A DNA stretch of 64,000 nt from Microbulbifer taiwanensis (GTDB taxonomy: Bacteria > Pseudomonadota > Gammaproteobacteria > Pseudomonadales > Cellvibrionaceae), in NCBI RefSeq assembly GCF_014904815.1, contig NZ_JACZFR010000041.1:1-64000 (forward strand), in the 5' to 3' direction. Position numbers and translations under genes: made by a program. Numbering within the stretch: position 1 is the stretch's first letter; each line of letters opens with the position of its first letter. The notes under the pieces are model-generated. The model made no database searches. It saw nothing but the letters and a program-made list of their open reading frames with translations, and was not told where the DNA came from. Positions 34,093 to 49,461 of this stretch are shown here, piece by piece.

Positions 34093-35597
34093 TTTGTGTC
34101 TCCTGCTGTATCTGTGGCCTTGAGCGACTGCCAGAGCAGTAGTGCCCCATAGGCGCGCCAGGGGCGCCAGTGCTCCGCCCGGGCCAGGGCCTGTTTCGGT
34201 TTCGCCTTCTCGCCGTTAGTGCCCAGGGCCTGCAAAATACCCAGGTCCGACGCCGGAAACGCATCCGGCATCGACAGGCCGCGCATGGCGATATATTGCG
34301 CCGTCCAGTCGCCGATACCGGGCAGCGCCGTTACCTGCCGGCACCAGTCTTCCAGCTGCGGCTCGGCGAAGTCCACCCGCTCCTCCAGCGTCGCGGTAAC
34401 AAATTCACGCAGCGTCTGCGCCCGCGCCCGGGTCAGGCCCAGGCCGTCAAACCCTGCGCCGGCGAGCTGCCCGGCGGTCGGGAACAGATGGTGCGTCTCG
34501 CCCTCGTCGTCCACGAAAGATTCGCCATGGCGGGCCACCAGGCGCCCGGCGATGGTGGTGGCTGCGGCGACAGAGATCTGCTGGCCGAGGATGGCGCGCA
34601 GTGCGTATTCGAACGGATCCCAGGCGCCGGGCAGGCGCACACCCGGTGACACCTGCAGCTGCTCCGCCAGCAGCGGGTCCCGCGCCAGCACGGCCGAGAT
34701 CTCCTCGGTATCCGCATCTAGGTCGAACAGGCGCCGCAGGCGCTGGTTCAGCAGGTACAGGGCCGCACCGCCGCCCTCGCCACTCACTTCCACCACCAGG
34801 CGATTCCTGGCGCCCTGGTCGTACACCCGCATTACACCGCGGAATCCCTCCAGCGCGAAACTGCGCCGGTAGACCTCGCCCTCCACCTGTTCCACGCCCT
34901 TCAGCGCCCGCGCGCGGAAGAAATCGAGCAGCCGGGACCAGTCCAGTGGCGGCCGGTAATCCAGGTACAACCGGGTCACTGGCCCCCGGGCAGACGCCGC
35001 CACGCCCTCCCGTTTCTCGCGGCGGACCTCTTCCCGGCGCGATTTTTCCCGACGTACTGCCGACGGCGTGCGCTGGTAGATCTGCTTGAATACCCCGTTG
35101 AAGCGCCGCAGGCTGTTGAAACCGGCCTCGTAGGCGATATCCGCTACCGGCAGCGCCGTGTCCCGCAGCAGCCTGAAAGCGAACAGCGCCCGCTCCGTCT
35201 GCCACACGGCCAGCGGACTGACCCCGAGATGCTCGGCGAACAGCCGTCTCAGATAGCGGCTGCTGACACCCAGGCGCTCCGCCAGCGTCTCCACGGACTG
35301 GGCCTCGCGCTCGCTGCGCATCAGCGTCAGTGCCCGCTGCACGGTGGTGGACACCAGCCCCCAGGCCGGGCTGCCCGGCGCCGCGTCCGGCCGGCAGCGC
35401 AGGCAGGGACGATAGCCCGCATTCGCCGCCTCGGCCGCAGTCGCGTAATAAATCACATTCTGCTCCAGCGGCGGCCGCGCGGGGCAGATGGGCCGGCAGA
35501 AGATGCCGGTCGTCTTAACCGCCGTAAAGAAACAGCCATCGAAACGCCGGTCGCGGGCGAGGCGCGCACTGGAACAGATTGCCGGGTCGAGTTGCAC
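34089..35597 (-). CDS. Ada N-terminal / AraC / AlkA fusion: DNA-3-methyladenine glycosylase 2 with regulatory head
   Basis: The 502-residue protein joins three modules. Residues 1-75 are the Ada metal-binding domain; Cys34, Cys38, Cys65 and Cys68 hold zinc, and the first of these is the methyl-phosphotriester acceptor in Ada (FFTAVKTTGIFCRPICPAR). Residues about 85-180 form an AraC-type helix-turn-helix pair (VSSRYLRRLFAEHLGVSPL). Residues about 205-490 are an AlkA-type glycosylase with the HhH motif ALPGIGDWTAQYIAM and the catalytic Asp in PASDLGI. It can therefore sense methyl damage, regulate, and excise alkylated bases. The fusion is known in other bacteria. Downstream ogt is coupled by a 4-base overlap. 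Confidence 0.93.
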   Translation of the reverse strand: MQLDPAICSSARLARDRRFDGCFFTAVKTTGIFCRPICPARPPLEQNVIYYATAAEAANAGYRPCLRCRPDAAPGSPAWGLVSTTVQRALTLMRSEREAQSVETLAERLGVSSRYLRRLFAEHLGVSPLAVWQTERALFAFRLLRDTALPVADIAYEAGFNSLRRFNGVFKQIYQRTPSAVRREKSRREEVRREKREGVAASARGPVTRLYLDYRPPLDWSRLLDFFRARALKGVEQVEGEVYRRSFALEGFRGVMRVYDQGARNRLVVEVSGEGGGAALYLLNQRLRRLFDLDADTEEISAVLARDPLLAEQLQVSPGVRLPGAWDPFEYALRAILGQQISVAAATTIAGRLVARHGESFVDDEGETHHLFPTAGQLAGAGFDGLGLTRARAQTLREFVTATLEERVDFAEPQLEDWCRQVTALPGIGDWTAQYIAMRGLSMPDAFPASDLGILQALGTNGEKAKPKQALARAEHWRPWRAYGALLLWQSLKATDTAGDTK

Positions 35598-36045
35598 AGG
35601 TATCTCCTTCTCTCTGCCCGGCAGTGTAGGGGCATGCGATGCCCCAGACTAGTCAATTTCGGAACTGACTGTGATATTCGAAACCCATTTACTATTAGTC
35701 ACTTCCGGCATTATCGGCGGAAAATCCTGCCACAATAGGACAAATCCGGCGCCATCGTTTAGACAGTTCCCCGGACATCACCTAAACCTCAATCGCGGAC
35801 CGGCAGGTTCGCGCCGGGATGCCCCCCGGTTTCTCCCGCCTAGCCGGGAGATCCAACACGGCCAGACAGGGAAGTTGGGCTGTGGTTTACGTGTACATCA
35901 GCTGTTTCTGCACCATACCGGCCGGCAAAGCAATCCACTGCTCCGGTCTGGTCGCAGACGTACTGCCAAACCATACCCTCCACATATCCCTGGGTCGCCA
36001 AAGAAATCAACGCGCAAAAGAGCTTGTGCCTGGGAGATGTGGTCG
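35598..36045. other. Leader region of the first TSP3 lipoprotein gene
   Basis: The 448-base gap between the Ada-AlkA gene (leftward) and the first repeat lipoprotein (rightward) holds three dyads or shared motifs. One is GGGGCAT/ATGCCCC at 35629-35645, near the Ada-AlkA start. The second is TCTCCCG/CGGGAGA at 35832-35851. The third is ACAGGGAAG at 35866 with GCTGTG at 35879, which recurs in the leaders of the next two lipoprotein genes. The frame open across this region is the unspaced extension of the lipoprotein frame and lacks a signal sequence at its start, so I take it as non-coding. Confidence 0.55.
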
Positions 36046-40458
<4,413 letters not shown>

Positions 40459-40479
40459 CGGAAAAGAACGGTTTTACCC

Positions 40480-40537
40480 GGCCCGCTTTCTGAGCGGGCC
40501 AACCCCTGGGCCCCGGCATCTGCCGGGGCTTTTTTGT
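40480..40537 (+). terminator. Double-hairpin terminator of lipoprotein A
   Basis: GGCCCGCT-TTCTG-AGCGGGCC at 40480-40500 is followed by GCCCCGGCA-TC-TGCCGGGGC at 40510-40529 and a run of six T. A near copy follows lipoprotein B at 43264-43319. Confidence 0.9.
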
Positions 40538-40840
40538 TATATGGGGACAAAAATAACCAGTGAGACAGTAGCCAATCAAAAATCCGTCATTTTTTTGGAC
40601 GAAATCCACAAACGCAACTAAACCTTCCCTGACCTTCTGCTTTCCCACCGCAATTTACAGCAGGGTCGCACTGGCATCACACAGGGACGTGTAATGACAG
40701 CTGTGCACAGGGCTCACCCGGAATATTTTTCCGGAGCGTCTTGTTATGTCTATCTATTCCTGCCTACCCAGTGTTCATTCACCACACTGAACCACCAACG
40801 CAACGTCCATAACACCAAGTTGCGCAACAGGGGTAACGCT
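40538..40840. promoter_or_regulatory. Leader of lipoprotein B with shared ACAGGGACG/CTGTG motif
   Basis: The gap holds CACACAGGGACGTGT at 40678-40692 and the perfect palindrome CTGTGCACAG at 40701-40710, then a small hairpin CCGGAA/TTCCGG at 40718-40734. The first motif recurs at 43472-43486 with one mismatch, and a weaker match is at 35866. I read it as a conserved promoter or operator region. I cannot place the -10 and -35 with confidence. Confidence 0.4.
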
Positions 40841-43240
<2,400 letters not shown>

Positions 43241-43263
43241 CAGATCACCAAGCGGTAATATCC

Positions 43264-43319
43264 GGCCCGCGAAATTTGCGGGCCAATTCCTGGCCCCGGC
43301 ATCCGTCGGGGCCTTTTTT
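43264..43319 (+). terminator. Double-hairpin terminator of lipoprotein B
   Basis: GGCCCGC/GCGGGCC at 43264-43284 is followed by GGCCCCG/CGGGGCC at 43292-43313 and six T. Layout and sequence match the terminator of lipoprotein A, showing that the duplicated unit included it. Confidence 0.88.
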
Positions 43320-43620
43320 ATCAGGGGGCCGAAAGTACTGAGAAAGGGCCTGCCGCTCCTTTCCTGCTTACGCAGAATTTCCCGTCTATTTCTTAGACAC
43401 AAACGAAAACCGCAGCTAAATATAACTATCCAAAGGTAATTCCCAGAATTAACTACCGTTGGTATTTCGGCACACACAGGGACGCGTGTTGACCGCGATA
43501 CACAGGCTGTGATCCACAGCCAATAAATATTGCAACTCTGCCCTGCTTCTAGGTGCCCTCCGCTATACAGTTTTTTTGATGCAATGCCTCAGGGCACGAT
43601 TGCACACTCGGGGTAACTCC
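43320..43620. promoter_or_regulatory. Leader of lipoprotein C with shared motif
   Basis: CACACAGGGACGCGT at 43472-43486 matches the lipoprotein B leader at all but one base. The exact dyad GGCTGTG-ATC-CACAGCC follows at 43505-43521, parallel to the CTGTGCACAG palindrome in leader B. Distance from ACAGGGA to the start codon is 146 bases here, against 160 in B and 180 in A. TATACAG at about 43564 could be a -10 element. Confidence 0.4.
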
Positions 43621-45237
43621 ATGAATCGACTCTTCTCTGCTTTCCTTGTCCTGCTGATTTTTGCCATTGCCGGCTGCGAAGCCGATGTCAAAAAGAACAA
43701 TTGGCAAAGCAGTCCGGAACAGACGGACAACGGCAACGCGAAAGACGGAACATCGAATAGTGATCGCGACGGGGACGGCGTCGACAACAATGACGACAAC
43801 TGCCCTGATAACGCCAATGCGGATCAGGCCGACCAGGACAGTGATGGCAGCGGCAATGCGTGCGACGAGGATGCGGACGGAGACAGCGTCGCCAACAGCA
43901 ATGACAACTGCCAGCTGAGCGCCAACAGTGAACAGGTCGACAGTGATGGCGACGGTGAGGGCGATGCCTGCGACAACGATACCGACGGCGACCAGGTCAC
44001 CGACTCCCAGGACAACTGCCCCGGAGTTGCCAATGCGCAACAGGAAGACTCGGACAACAACGGCATCGGGGATGCATGCGAACCCGGCGGCGACGCCGAT
44101 GGCGACGGTGTCGAAGACCACCTCGACAACTGTCCGGACACGCACAATCCGGATCAATTGGACCTGGACTCTGACGGCGCCGGCGACGCCTGCGACAGCG
44201 ACGACGATGGCGACGGCATAGCCGACGATACGGACAACTGCCCGCGCCAGGCCAACAGCGACCAGACCGACAGCAACGGCGACGGTATCGGCAACGCCTG
44301 CAGCAACGACGAAGATGGGGACGGCAGCGAAGACAGGCGCGACAACTGCCCCGCGATTCCCAACCCACTTCAGCACGATACAGACAGCGACGGCGCGGGC
44401 GACCTCTGCGATCAGGACGACGATGGCGACGGCGTCGACGACGGGTTTGACAACTGTCAGTTTGCACCCAACCCCGGCCAGGCGGACCAGGACAACAACG
44501 GGTTCGGCGATGCCTGCGACGGCGACGCCGATGGCGATGGGGTCGCCGACACAAGCGACAACTGCCCACTGAAACCGAATGCCGATCAACTGGACCTGGA
44601 TGGCGATAATATCGGCGATGCCTGCAACGGCGATGTGGACAGCGACGGTATCCCCGACACCAGTGACAACTGCCCTTCAATGCAGAATCCAGGCCAGGCC
44701 GACGGGGATGGCGATGGCAGTGGCGACGCCTGCGATGAAAACCTGGTGTCCTGCGGCCCCGGGGAGATGTTCGAACCGATACTGCTGCCCCAGGCGAGTG
44801 CCAGCAGCAGCGCCATTGCCGAATGCCACTTCTGCTCGGTGGCCGGCGAGGGCAAGCTGATCGACGACAATCCAGCCAACGCCGCGCGTATCACGGCGCC
44901 GCTGGGCGCGGCAGGCAGCGCATATGTGCGCATCACCGACATGGACTCGGTGTACAGCGGCGACCACCTGGCCGGCTTTATCGTGGAAAGCCCGCACTCC
45001 ATATTGGGCCAGCTGGTCATTCAGAGTATCCGTGTGAGCGCCCTGTTGAACGGCCAGGTGGTGGATAGCCTTGCAGGCCAGGATCTGCAGAGTTTCGGTC
45101 TGGTGGATGGCAGTCAACGCCGGCTGCTGGCACTCGGGACCAGCGTGGAGTTCAATGAACTGCAGATAGAGCTGGGTGGCCTGGCCCAGATGTTGAATCA
45201 GCTGGATGTCTACCAGGCCTGTGTGGCACCGCAGTAG
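43621..45237 (+). CDS. TSP3-repeat lipoprotein C (9 repeats)
   Basis: The 538-residue third paralogue has a signal ending in a lipobox (FAIAGC, Cys18), then nine thrombospondin type 3 repeats. Repeat 7 is the aromatic variant DNCQFAPNP, the counterpart of DNCHFTPNP in A and B. The carboxyl-terminal domain starts CGPGEMFEPILLPQA and ends YQACVAPQ. It is the most diverged of the three but keeps the four cysteines and the VRITDMDSVYSGDH and LLNQLDVY blocks. GGGG lies about 8 bases before the ATG. The repeats are also the most varied, so this may be closest to the ancestral copy (inference). Confidence 0.9.
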   Translation: MNRLFSAFLVLLIFAIAGCEADVKKNNWQSSPEQTDNGNAKDGTSNSDRDGDGVDNNDDNCPDNANADQADQDSDGSGNACDEDADGDSVANSNDNCQLSANSEQVDSDGDGEGDACDNDTDGDQVTDSQDNCPGVANAQQEDSDNNGIGDACEPGGDADGDGVEDHLDNCPDTHNPDQLDLDSDGAGDACDSDDDGDGIADDTDNCPRQANSDQTDSNGDGIGNACSNDEDGDGSEDRRDNCPAIPNPLQHDTDSDGAGDLCDQDDDGDGVDDGFDNCQFAPNPGQADQDNNGFGDACDGDADGDGVADTSDNCPLKPNADQLDLDGDNIGDACNGDVDSDGIPDTSDNCPSMQNPGQADGDGDGSGDACDENLVSCGPGEMFEPILLPQASASSSAIAECHFCSVAGEGKLIDDNPANAARITAPLGAAGSAYVRITDMDSVYSGDHLAGFIVESPHSILGQLVIQSIRVSALLNGQVVDSLAGQDLQSFGLVDGSQRRLLALGTSVEFNELQIELGGLAQMLNQLDVYQACVAPQ

Positions 45238-45263
45238 TCAACTTCTGTGGATACTGGAATACT

Positions 45264-45374
45264 GATCGCGGCCATGGGCCGCTCCTACAGGGAATGGATG
45301 TATTCGCCAACCCGGTGTGGCGACGGCAACTTGTAGGAGCGGCGGGGCGGCCATCCGCCCATGACCGCGATCGG
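45264..45374. repeat. Inverted pair of REP-like units
   Basis: GATCGCGGCCATGGGC then CGCTCCTACA (45264-45290) faces TGTAGGAGCGGCGGGGCG and GCCCATGACCGCGATC (45332-45373). The pair has the two-unit outward layout typical of REP doublets. It uses the same sequence as the palindrome at 32629. Confidence 0.75.
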
Positions 45375-45390
45375 ATTCAAATAGATCCCC

Positions 45391-45430
45391 AAAACAGGAA
45401 CCCCGGCAAAAGCCGGGGTTCCTGTTTTTC
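45391..45430. terminator. Bidirectional terminator between lipoprotein C and the M49-like gene
   Basis: Perfect 17-base arms (AAAACAGGAACCCCGGC at 45391-45407, complement at 45412-45428) enclose the loop AAAA and give a U-run on either strand. It can end both convergent genes. Confidence 0.93.
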
Positions 45431-45447
45431 TGTAGCTAACGCAAAAC

Positions 45448-47169
45448 CTATTTCAGACCCAAGACTTCCTTGCCCTGAATAAAGGTCACATCCACCGGGA
45501 TATCCGCTTCCGCGAGACGATCCAGGTCGGCCTGCAGTTCGGCACCGACCACGCCCTTGCCTTCCAGCAGCGACCGGGATTTCTCGTAGTCGCCGTCACC
45601 CTGGATAGTCAGAATCAGGTTGGACAATTTGGTCATGGCCTCCTGCATTTTTTCGAAGTCCACGCTGTACTGTCCGGTTTTCGGGTCCCGGCTAAAGGCG
45701 CCCTGCTCCTTGAAGAAATTGAAGCGCATCATGTTGGCCTTGCCGTGGGCGCTGGCCGCGCCGAAGCGTACACTGCGGAAGATGCTGGCGAGGAAGGTGA
45801 CATAGTTGTCCATCAGCTCACCCTCTTCCAGTTCACCCTTCTCGTGCAGCTCGGTGACCATATACAGGCCGAGGATATCCGCCTTGCCCTCTTCCAGCGC
45901 GGAGGAGGTCTCCTTCAGTGCCTGGCGCACGTTGCTGCCGTCGGTGACTGTCTTCTTGATACCGAGGCCGTGGGCCACTTCGTGGAACATGGTGTTGGCG
46001 AAGAAGGCCGGGAAGGTGATGTGCTCGCGCTGGTCTTCCGCGATCAGCAGGTCACTGATAGGCACCAGTATCTTGTCGAACTTGGCGCGCATCGCATTTT
46101 TCAGCTGCAGGCGTCGGGTACCCTTGGCCAGTTGCACTTCCTCGTCGTTCGGCAGGTTGATGGCGATGGTCTTGGAACCGGCATTGCTGTGACCGGCGTA
46201 GAAGAGAACATCGTAGGCATTCAGGTCGGAATCGGTGCCCGGCACTTCGGACTTGTACTTGTCATCTACGGGCAACCCCTTCTGCAGTTCGGGCAGGAAG
46301 GCGGCAAACTTGGCCAGCTTCTCGCTCCACTCCTTGTCCTTCAGCAACACGTAGGACTCGTAGGCGGTACGGTAGGCGAACAGCTGATCTTCGTAGTTCT
46401 CGATGGGACCAATCACTACATCGATCTCGTTGTTCTTCATGTCCATCCAGGCCATATCGCTGGGACGGAAATCGTCACTGACCAGGGCGTCGGCGCGCAT
46501 ACGCAGATAGCCGCCGAACTCCTCGTCCTCGGCCAGCCTGGAGGCCCGGCGCAGGATTTCCGCAGCCTTGCTCAGTTCTTCCTTGTAGGCCTGGCTGTAG
46601 GGGAGCAGTTCCAGTTTACCCTCGTCGTTGCGGCGCACCAGGGAGTAGAGGCCGTCCTTGCCCGGCTGATCCCAGGCCTCGAACTCGGCCTTGGTCATGT
46701 CGGCCGGATAGAAGTTGGCGCCCAGGGGCTTGGGGCCGTAGCCTTCGACAAAGGGTTCGTTGTTGTCGAGACGGTCCCAGGGACCGTAATTGATCTCGGC
46801 GAACTTGCGCTCGCGGGCGTCCTCGATACCGGACAGCAGTTCCTCCGCCGGGCCGTAGGACTGCAGCCAGAAGAGGCGATCCATGATCTGGCTGGCGTCG
46901 ATCAGCAGGCCGATCATCTGGCGTTGGTTATCGGAGAGATCGGACAGGTCCGCGTTCAGGGCCACCGGCGCATAGATATCAAATCGCTTGTTGGCGTCTT
47001 CCAGCGGCTGGTCAGCTGGAGCCGGTACTGTCTCCGACTCGACGATCTGCGCCTCGGCCTCTGCCTGTTCGGTTTTCTCTTCCTGCTTGTCGCGGGGTGA
47101 GCAGGCACTCACCAGGGTCAGCGCCAGCAGCGCGGCAATGATCTTGATGGATTTAATAGGGGTCGTCAT
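45448..47169 (-). CDS. M49 (dipeptidyl-peptidase III)-like zinc metallopeptidase lipoprotein
   Basis: The 573-residue lipoprotein has Cys23 in LVSAC, then an acidic linker to about residue 58. The zinc site is HEVAH at 396-400 with the third ligand in EEGKAD at 426-431, the spacing expected for family M49. Most M49 enzymes have a six-residue HExxxH; the five-residue HExxH form is known from a few bacterial members. LLIDASQIMDRLFWLQSYG and INYGPWDRLDNN are typical of the bacterial branch. It should be a periplasmic or outer-membrane exopeptidase that removes dipeptides; activity is inferred. It is in the same direction as the ABC transporter gene upstream, with a gap of about 110 bases. Confidence 0.83.
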   Translation of the reverse strand: MTTPIKSIKIIAALLALTLVSACSPRDKQEEKTEQAEAEAQIVESETVPAPADQPLEDANKRFDIYAPVALNADLSDLSDNQRQMIGLLIDASQIMDRLFWLQSYGPAEELLSGIEDARERKFAEINYGPWDRLDNNEPFVEGYGPKPLGANFYPADMTKAEFEAWDQPGKDGLYSLVRRNDEGKLELLPYSQAYKEELSKAAEILRRASRLAEDEEFGGYLRMRADALVSDDFRPSDMAWMDMKNNEIDVVIGPIENYEDQLFAYRTAYESYVLLKDKEWSEKLAKFAAFLPELQKGLPVDDKYKSEVPGTDSDLNAYDVLFYAGHSNAGSKTIAINLPNDEEVQLAKGTRRLQLKNAMRAKFDKILVPISDLLIAEDQREHITFPAFFANTMFHEVAHGLGIKKTVTDGSNVRQALKETSSALEEGKADILGLYMVTELHEKGELEEGELMDNYVTFLASIFRSVRFGAASAHGKANMMRFNFFKEQGAFSRDPKTGQYSVDFEKMQEAMTKLSNLILTIQGDGDYEKSRSLLEGKGVVGAELQADLDRLAEADIPVDVTFIQGKEVLGLK

Positions 47170-47281
47170 AGGTGGTTCTGCCTATCGTTATCTTTTGTCC
47201 GGCGCCACATTAGTCCGGTGCAGGGTAATTATCAAGGCGCCGGGCCCCGGCTCGACTCTGGGGCCGCGGGCTGGCACCGGC

Positions 47282-49081
47282 CTAGGCGGCCGCTTCCTGG
47301 CGTCGTTCCTGCTGTTGCAGACGCCAGAGCGTCGCGTAATGGCCATTCTGTTCCAGCAACTCCCCGTGACTGCCCTGCTCTACGATACGCCCCTGTTCCA
47401 TCACCAGGATCACATCCGCATCCACGACGGTCGACAAACGGTGGGCGATCACCAGGGTGGTCTGCTCGCGGGCTATCTCCCGCAGCGACTGCAGAATGCC
47501 CTGTTCAGACCTGCTGTCCAGGGACGAGGTCGCCTCATCGAACACCATGATCGGCGGCCTCTTGAGCAGTGCGCGCGCTATGGCCACCCGCTGCTTTTCC
47601 CCACCGGAGAGTTTCAGGCCGCGCTCGCCCACCATGGTGTCCACGCCCTCCGGCAACTGCTGCACAAAATCGTACAACTGCGCGTGGCGGATGGCTTCCA
47701 TCACTTCCTCGTCACTGGCGTCCACGCGACCATAGCGCACATTCTCCAGAATCGACTGGTTGAACAGCACCGCGTCCTGGGGCACCACGCCAACGGCGCG
47801 GCGCAAGGAGTCCTGGCTGACAGAGCGGATATCCTGGCCGTCGACCAGGATGCGGCCGCCGTCGACATCGTAGAAACGGAACAGCAGCTTGAACAGTGTC
47901 GACTTGCCGGCGCCACTGGCGCCCACTATGGCGACTTTCTGTTGCGGCTCGACGGTGAAACTGACTCCCCTGAGGATTTCGCGGTTCTCGCGGTAGCCGA
48001 AGCGCACTGCGTCAAACTCGATGCGTCCCTCCAGTACCTGCAGCTCCGCGGCATCCTCCGCATCCTCCACCGCCGGTTTCACCGTCAACAGTGAAAACAT
48101 TTTCTCGATATTCGCCAGGGCACCCTTCATTTCCCGATAGACGAAGCCGAGGAAATTCAGCGGGATAAATATCTGCATCATAAAGGCGTTGATCAGCACG
48201 AAGTCACCGATGGTCATCACGCCTTGCGTGACATTGACCGCGGCCAGGACCATGGCACCGCACATGGCGCTGGCAATGATCAGCGCCTGGCCCACATTCA
48301 GGCCGAACAGCGACAATCGGTTCTTGCGCCGCGCCCGCTCCCAGAAAGCCAGCTCGCGGTCGTAGTGGCCGGCCTCATAGTTTTCGTTACCGAAATATTT
48401 CACCGTCTCGTAATTCAGTAGGCTGTCCACCGCGCGGCTGCTGCTCTGTGACTCCGCCTGGTTCAGCTCGCGCACAAAGCGCGTGCGCCACTCGGTGGCG
48501 ACCACGGAAAAGCCGATATAAACGATCACCGCGCCCAGCACCAGCAACGCGAAAGCCACGCTGTAATTCCACCACAGTATCCCCGCGACCATCGCTATCT
48601 CCACCAGCGTCGGCACAATGTTGAAGACCATAAAGCGCATCAGGAAACCGATACCGGAATTGCCGCGCTCTATATCCCGCGACAGGCCGCCGGTGCGGCG
48701 GTCGAGATGAAAATCCATATCCAGGCGGTGCAGGTGCCGGAAAACCTCCAGGCCGACACGGCGCTGCGCGCGCTCGGTCACGCGACCGAAAATCGTGTCG
48801 CGCAGCTCGCCAAATAATGTGCTGGAGAAGCGCACTGCACCGTAGGCCAGCAGCAGTCCCAATGGCAGCGCTATGGCCTGGATCGCACCACCGGCGGCGT
48901 CCAGGTCGTCGACAATATGTTTGAGGATAAACGGCAGGCCGACACCGGCCAGCTTGGCGCCCACCAGGCACAGCAGCGCGAGAATGACCGCGCGTTTGAA
49001 TTCCAGCAGGTAGGGAAACAGGGTCTTCAGTGCGCCCCAGTGGATTTCGTCCAGGGCAACGGTGGATTTGGGTCTCGGCAT
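47282..49081 (-). CDS. Atm1-type ABC transporter, fused membrane and ATPase domains
   Basis: The 599-residue half-transporter has six membrane helices in residues about 25-310, then an ATPase with Walker A GASGAGKST (about 387), signature LSGGEKQR and Walker B IMVFDEATSSLDS. LLNYETVKYFGNENYE after the fourth helix is the mark of the Atm1/HMT1/ABCB7 branch. That branch exports glutathione conjugates or glutathione-linked sulphur compounds and confers heavy-metal tolerance in some bacteria. It works as a homodimer in the inner membrane. The exact substrate is not visible. Confidence 0.9.
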   Translation of the reverse strand: MPRPKSTVALDEIHWGALKTLFPYLLEFKRAVILALLCLVGAKLAGVGLPFILKHIVDDLDAAGGAIQAIALPLGLLLAYGAVRFSSTLFGELRDTIFGRVTERAQRRVGLEVFRHLHRLDMDFHLDRRTGGLSRDIERGNSGIGFLMRFMVFNIVPTLVEIAMVAGILWWNYSVAFALLVLGAVIVYIGFSVVATEWRTRFVRELNQAESQSSSRAVDSLLNYETVKYFGNENYEAGHYDRELAFWERARRKNRLSLFGLNVGQALIIASAMCGAMVLAAVNVTQGVMTIGDFVLINAFMMQIFIPLNFLGFVYREMKGALANIEKMFSLLTVKPAVEDAEDAAELQVLEGRIEFDAVRFGYRENREILRGVSFTVEPQQKVAIVGASGAGKSTLFKLLFRFYDVDGGRILVDGQDIRSVSQDSLRRAVGVVPQDAVLFNQSILENVRYGRVDASDEEVMEAIRHAQLYDFVQQLPEGVDTMVGERGLKLSGGEKQRVAIARALLKRPPIMVFDEATSSLDSRSEQGILQSLREIAREQTTLVIAHRLSTVVDADVILVMEQGRIVEQGSHGELLEQNGHYATLWRLQQQERRQEAAA

Positions 49082-49148
49082 GGCTCAATTCACAGGTTAA
49101 TCGGTGTGGATTATACGCGCCGGCTGGCGGGAAGCGGTGAAGATAGAG

Positions 49149-49166
49149 CCTCAAGTTAGCTTGAGG
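49149..49166. repeat. Small perfect hairpin upstream of the ABC transporter
   Basis: CCTCAAG-TTAG-CTTGAGG is an exact 7-base dyad about 70 bases before the transporter start codon. It has no U-run and may be a regulatory site. Confidence 0.45.
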
Positions 49167-49205
49167 TCAATGGTCTGTGGCGGCATAGGGATTCGGCCGT
49201 AGGGG

Positions 49206-49428
49206 CGAACCTTGTGTTCGCCCAAATCGTTTGGGCGAAGCGCTATGCCGATGCGAAGGCCCTGATGCCGGTGGCATTTTGCGGGACTGTTGGCGAGAGG
49301 GACCTCGCCGACAAGCCTCCAGGGATGGATCCACGGCGTGTCCCGCAAAATGCCACCGGTAGCAGGGCCGTCACAAAACCGGCTACAGGGCGCCTCGTAA
49401 ATCGCAGTTGGGCGAACACAAGGCTCGC
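49206..49428 (-). repeat. Structured repeat, copy 2, in a longer unit with inverted ends
   Basis: The core is reversed relative to the other copies. Exact 20-base arms lie at 49268-49287 and 49340-49359 (CCGGTGGCATTTTGCGGGAC on the left). They enclose the short stem TCCA-TCCC-TGGA and a hairpin GGCGAG-GTCCCT-CTCGCC (as read on the minus strand). The unit is bounded by CGAACCTTGTGTTCGCCC at 49206-49223 and GGGCGAACACAAGG at 49410-49423, which are inverted copies. An extra hairpin CGCCCAAA/TTTGGGCG is at 49219-49237. It occupies most of the 380-base gap between the Nudix gene and the ABC transporter gene. Confidence 0.83.
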
Positions 49429-49461
49429 TCCTGCACGTCGGGAGTTTGGAACCGCCCTCGC

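Noticed and set aside
35671-36045. Upstream extension of lipoprotein A by 125 codons
   Set aside because: It begins without a signal sequence or ribosome-binding site and would bury the lipoprotein signal inside the chain. The ATG at 36046 has a good binding site and an immediate leader peptide.
40678-40745. Possible cyclic di-GMP riboswitch in leader B (GCACAGGGCTCACC followed by a hairpin)
   Set aside because: The first half looks a little like the GEMM motif, but the second conserved half (GGGACGCAAAGCC type) is missing in all three leaders.
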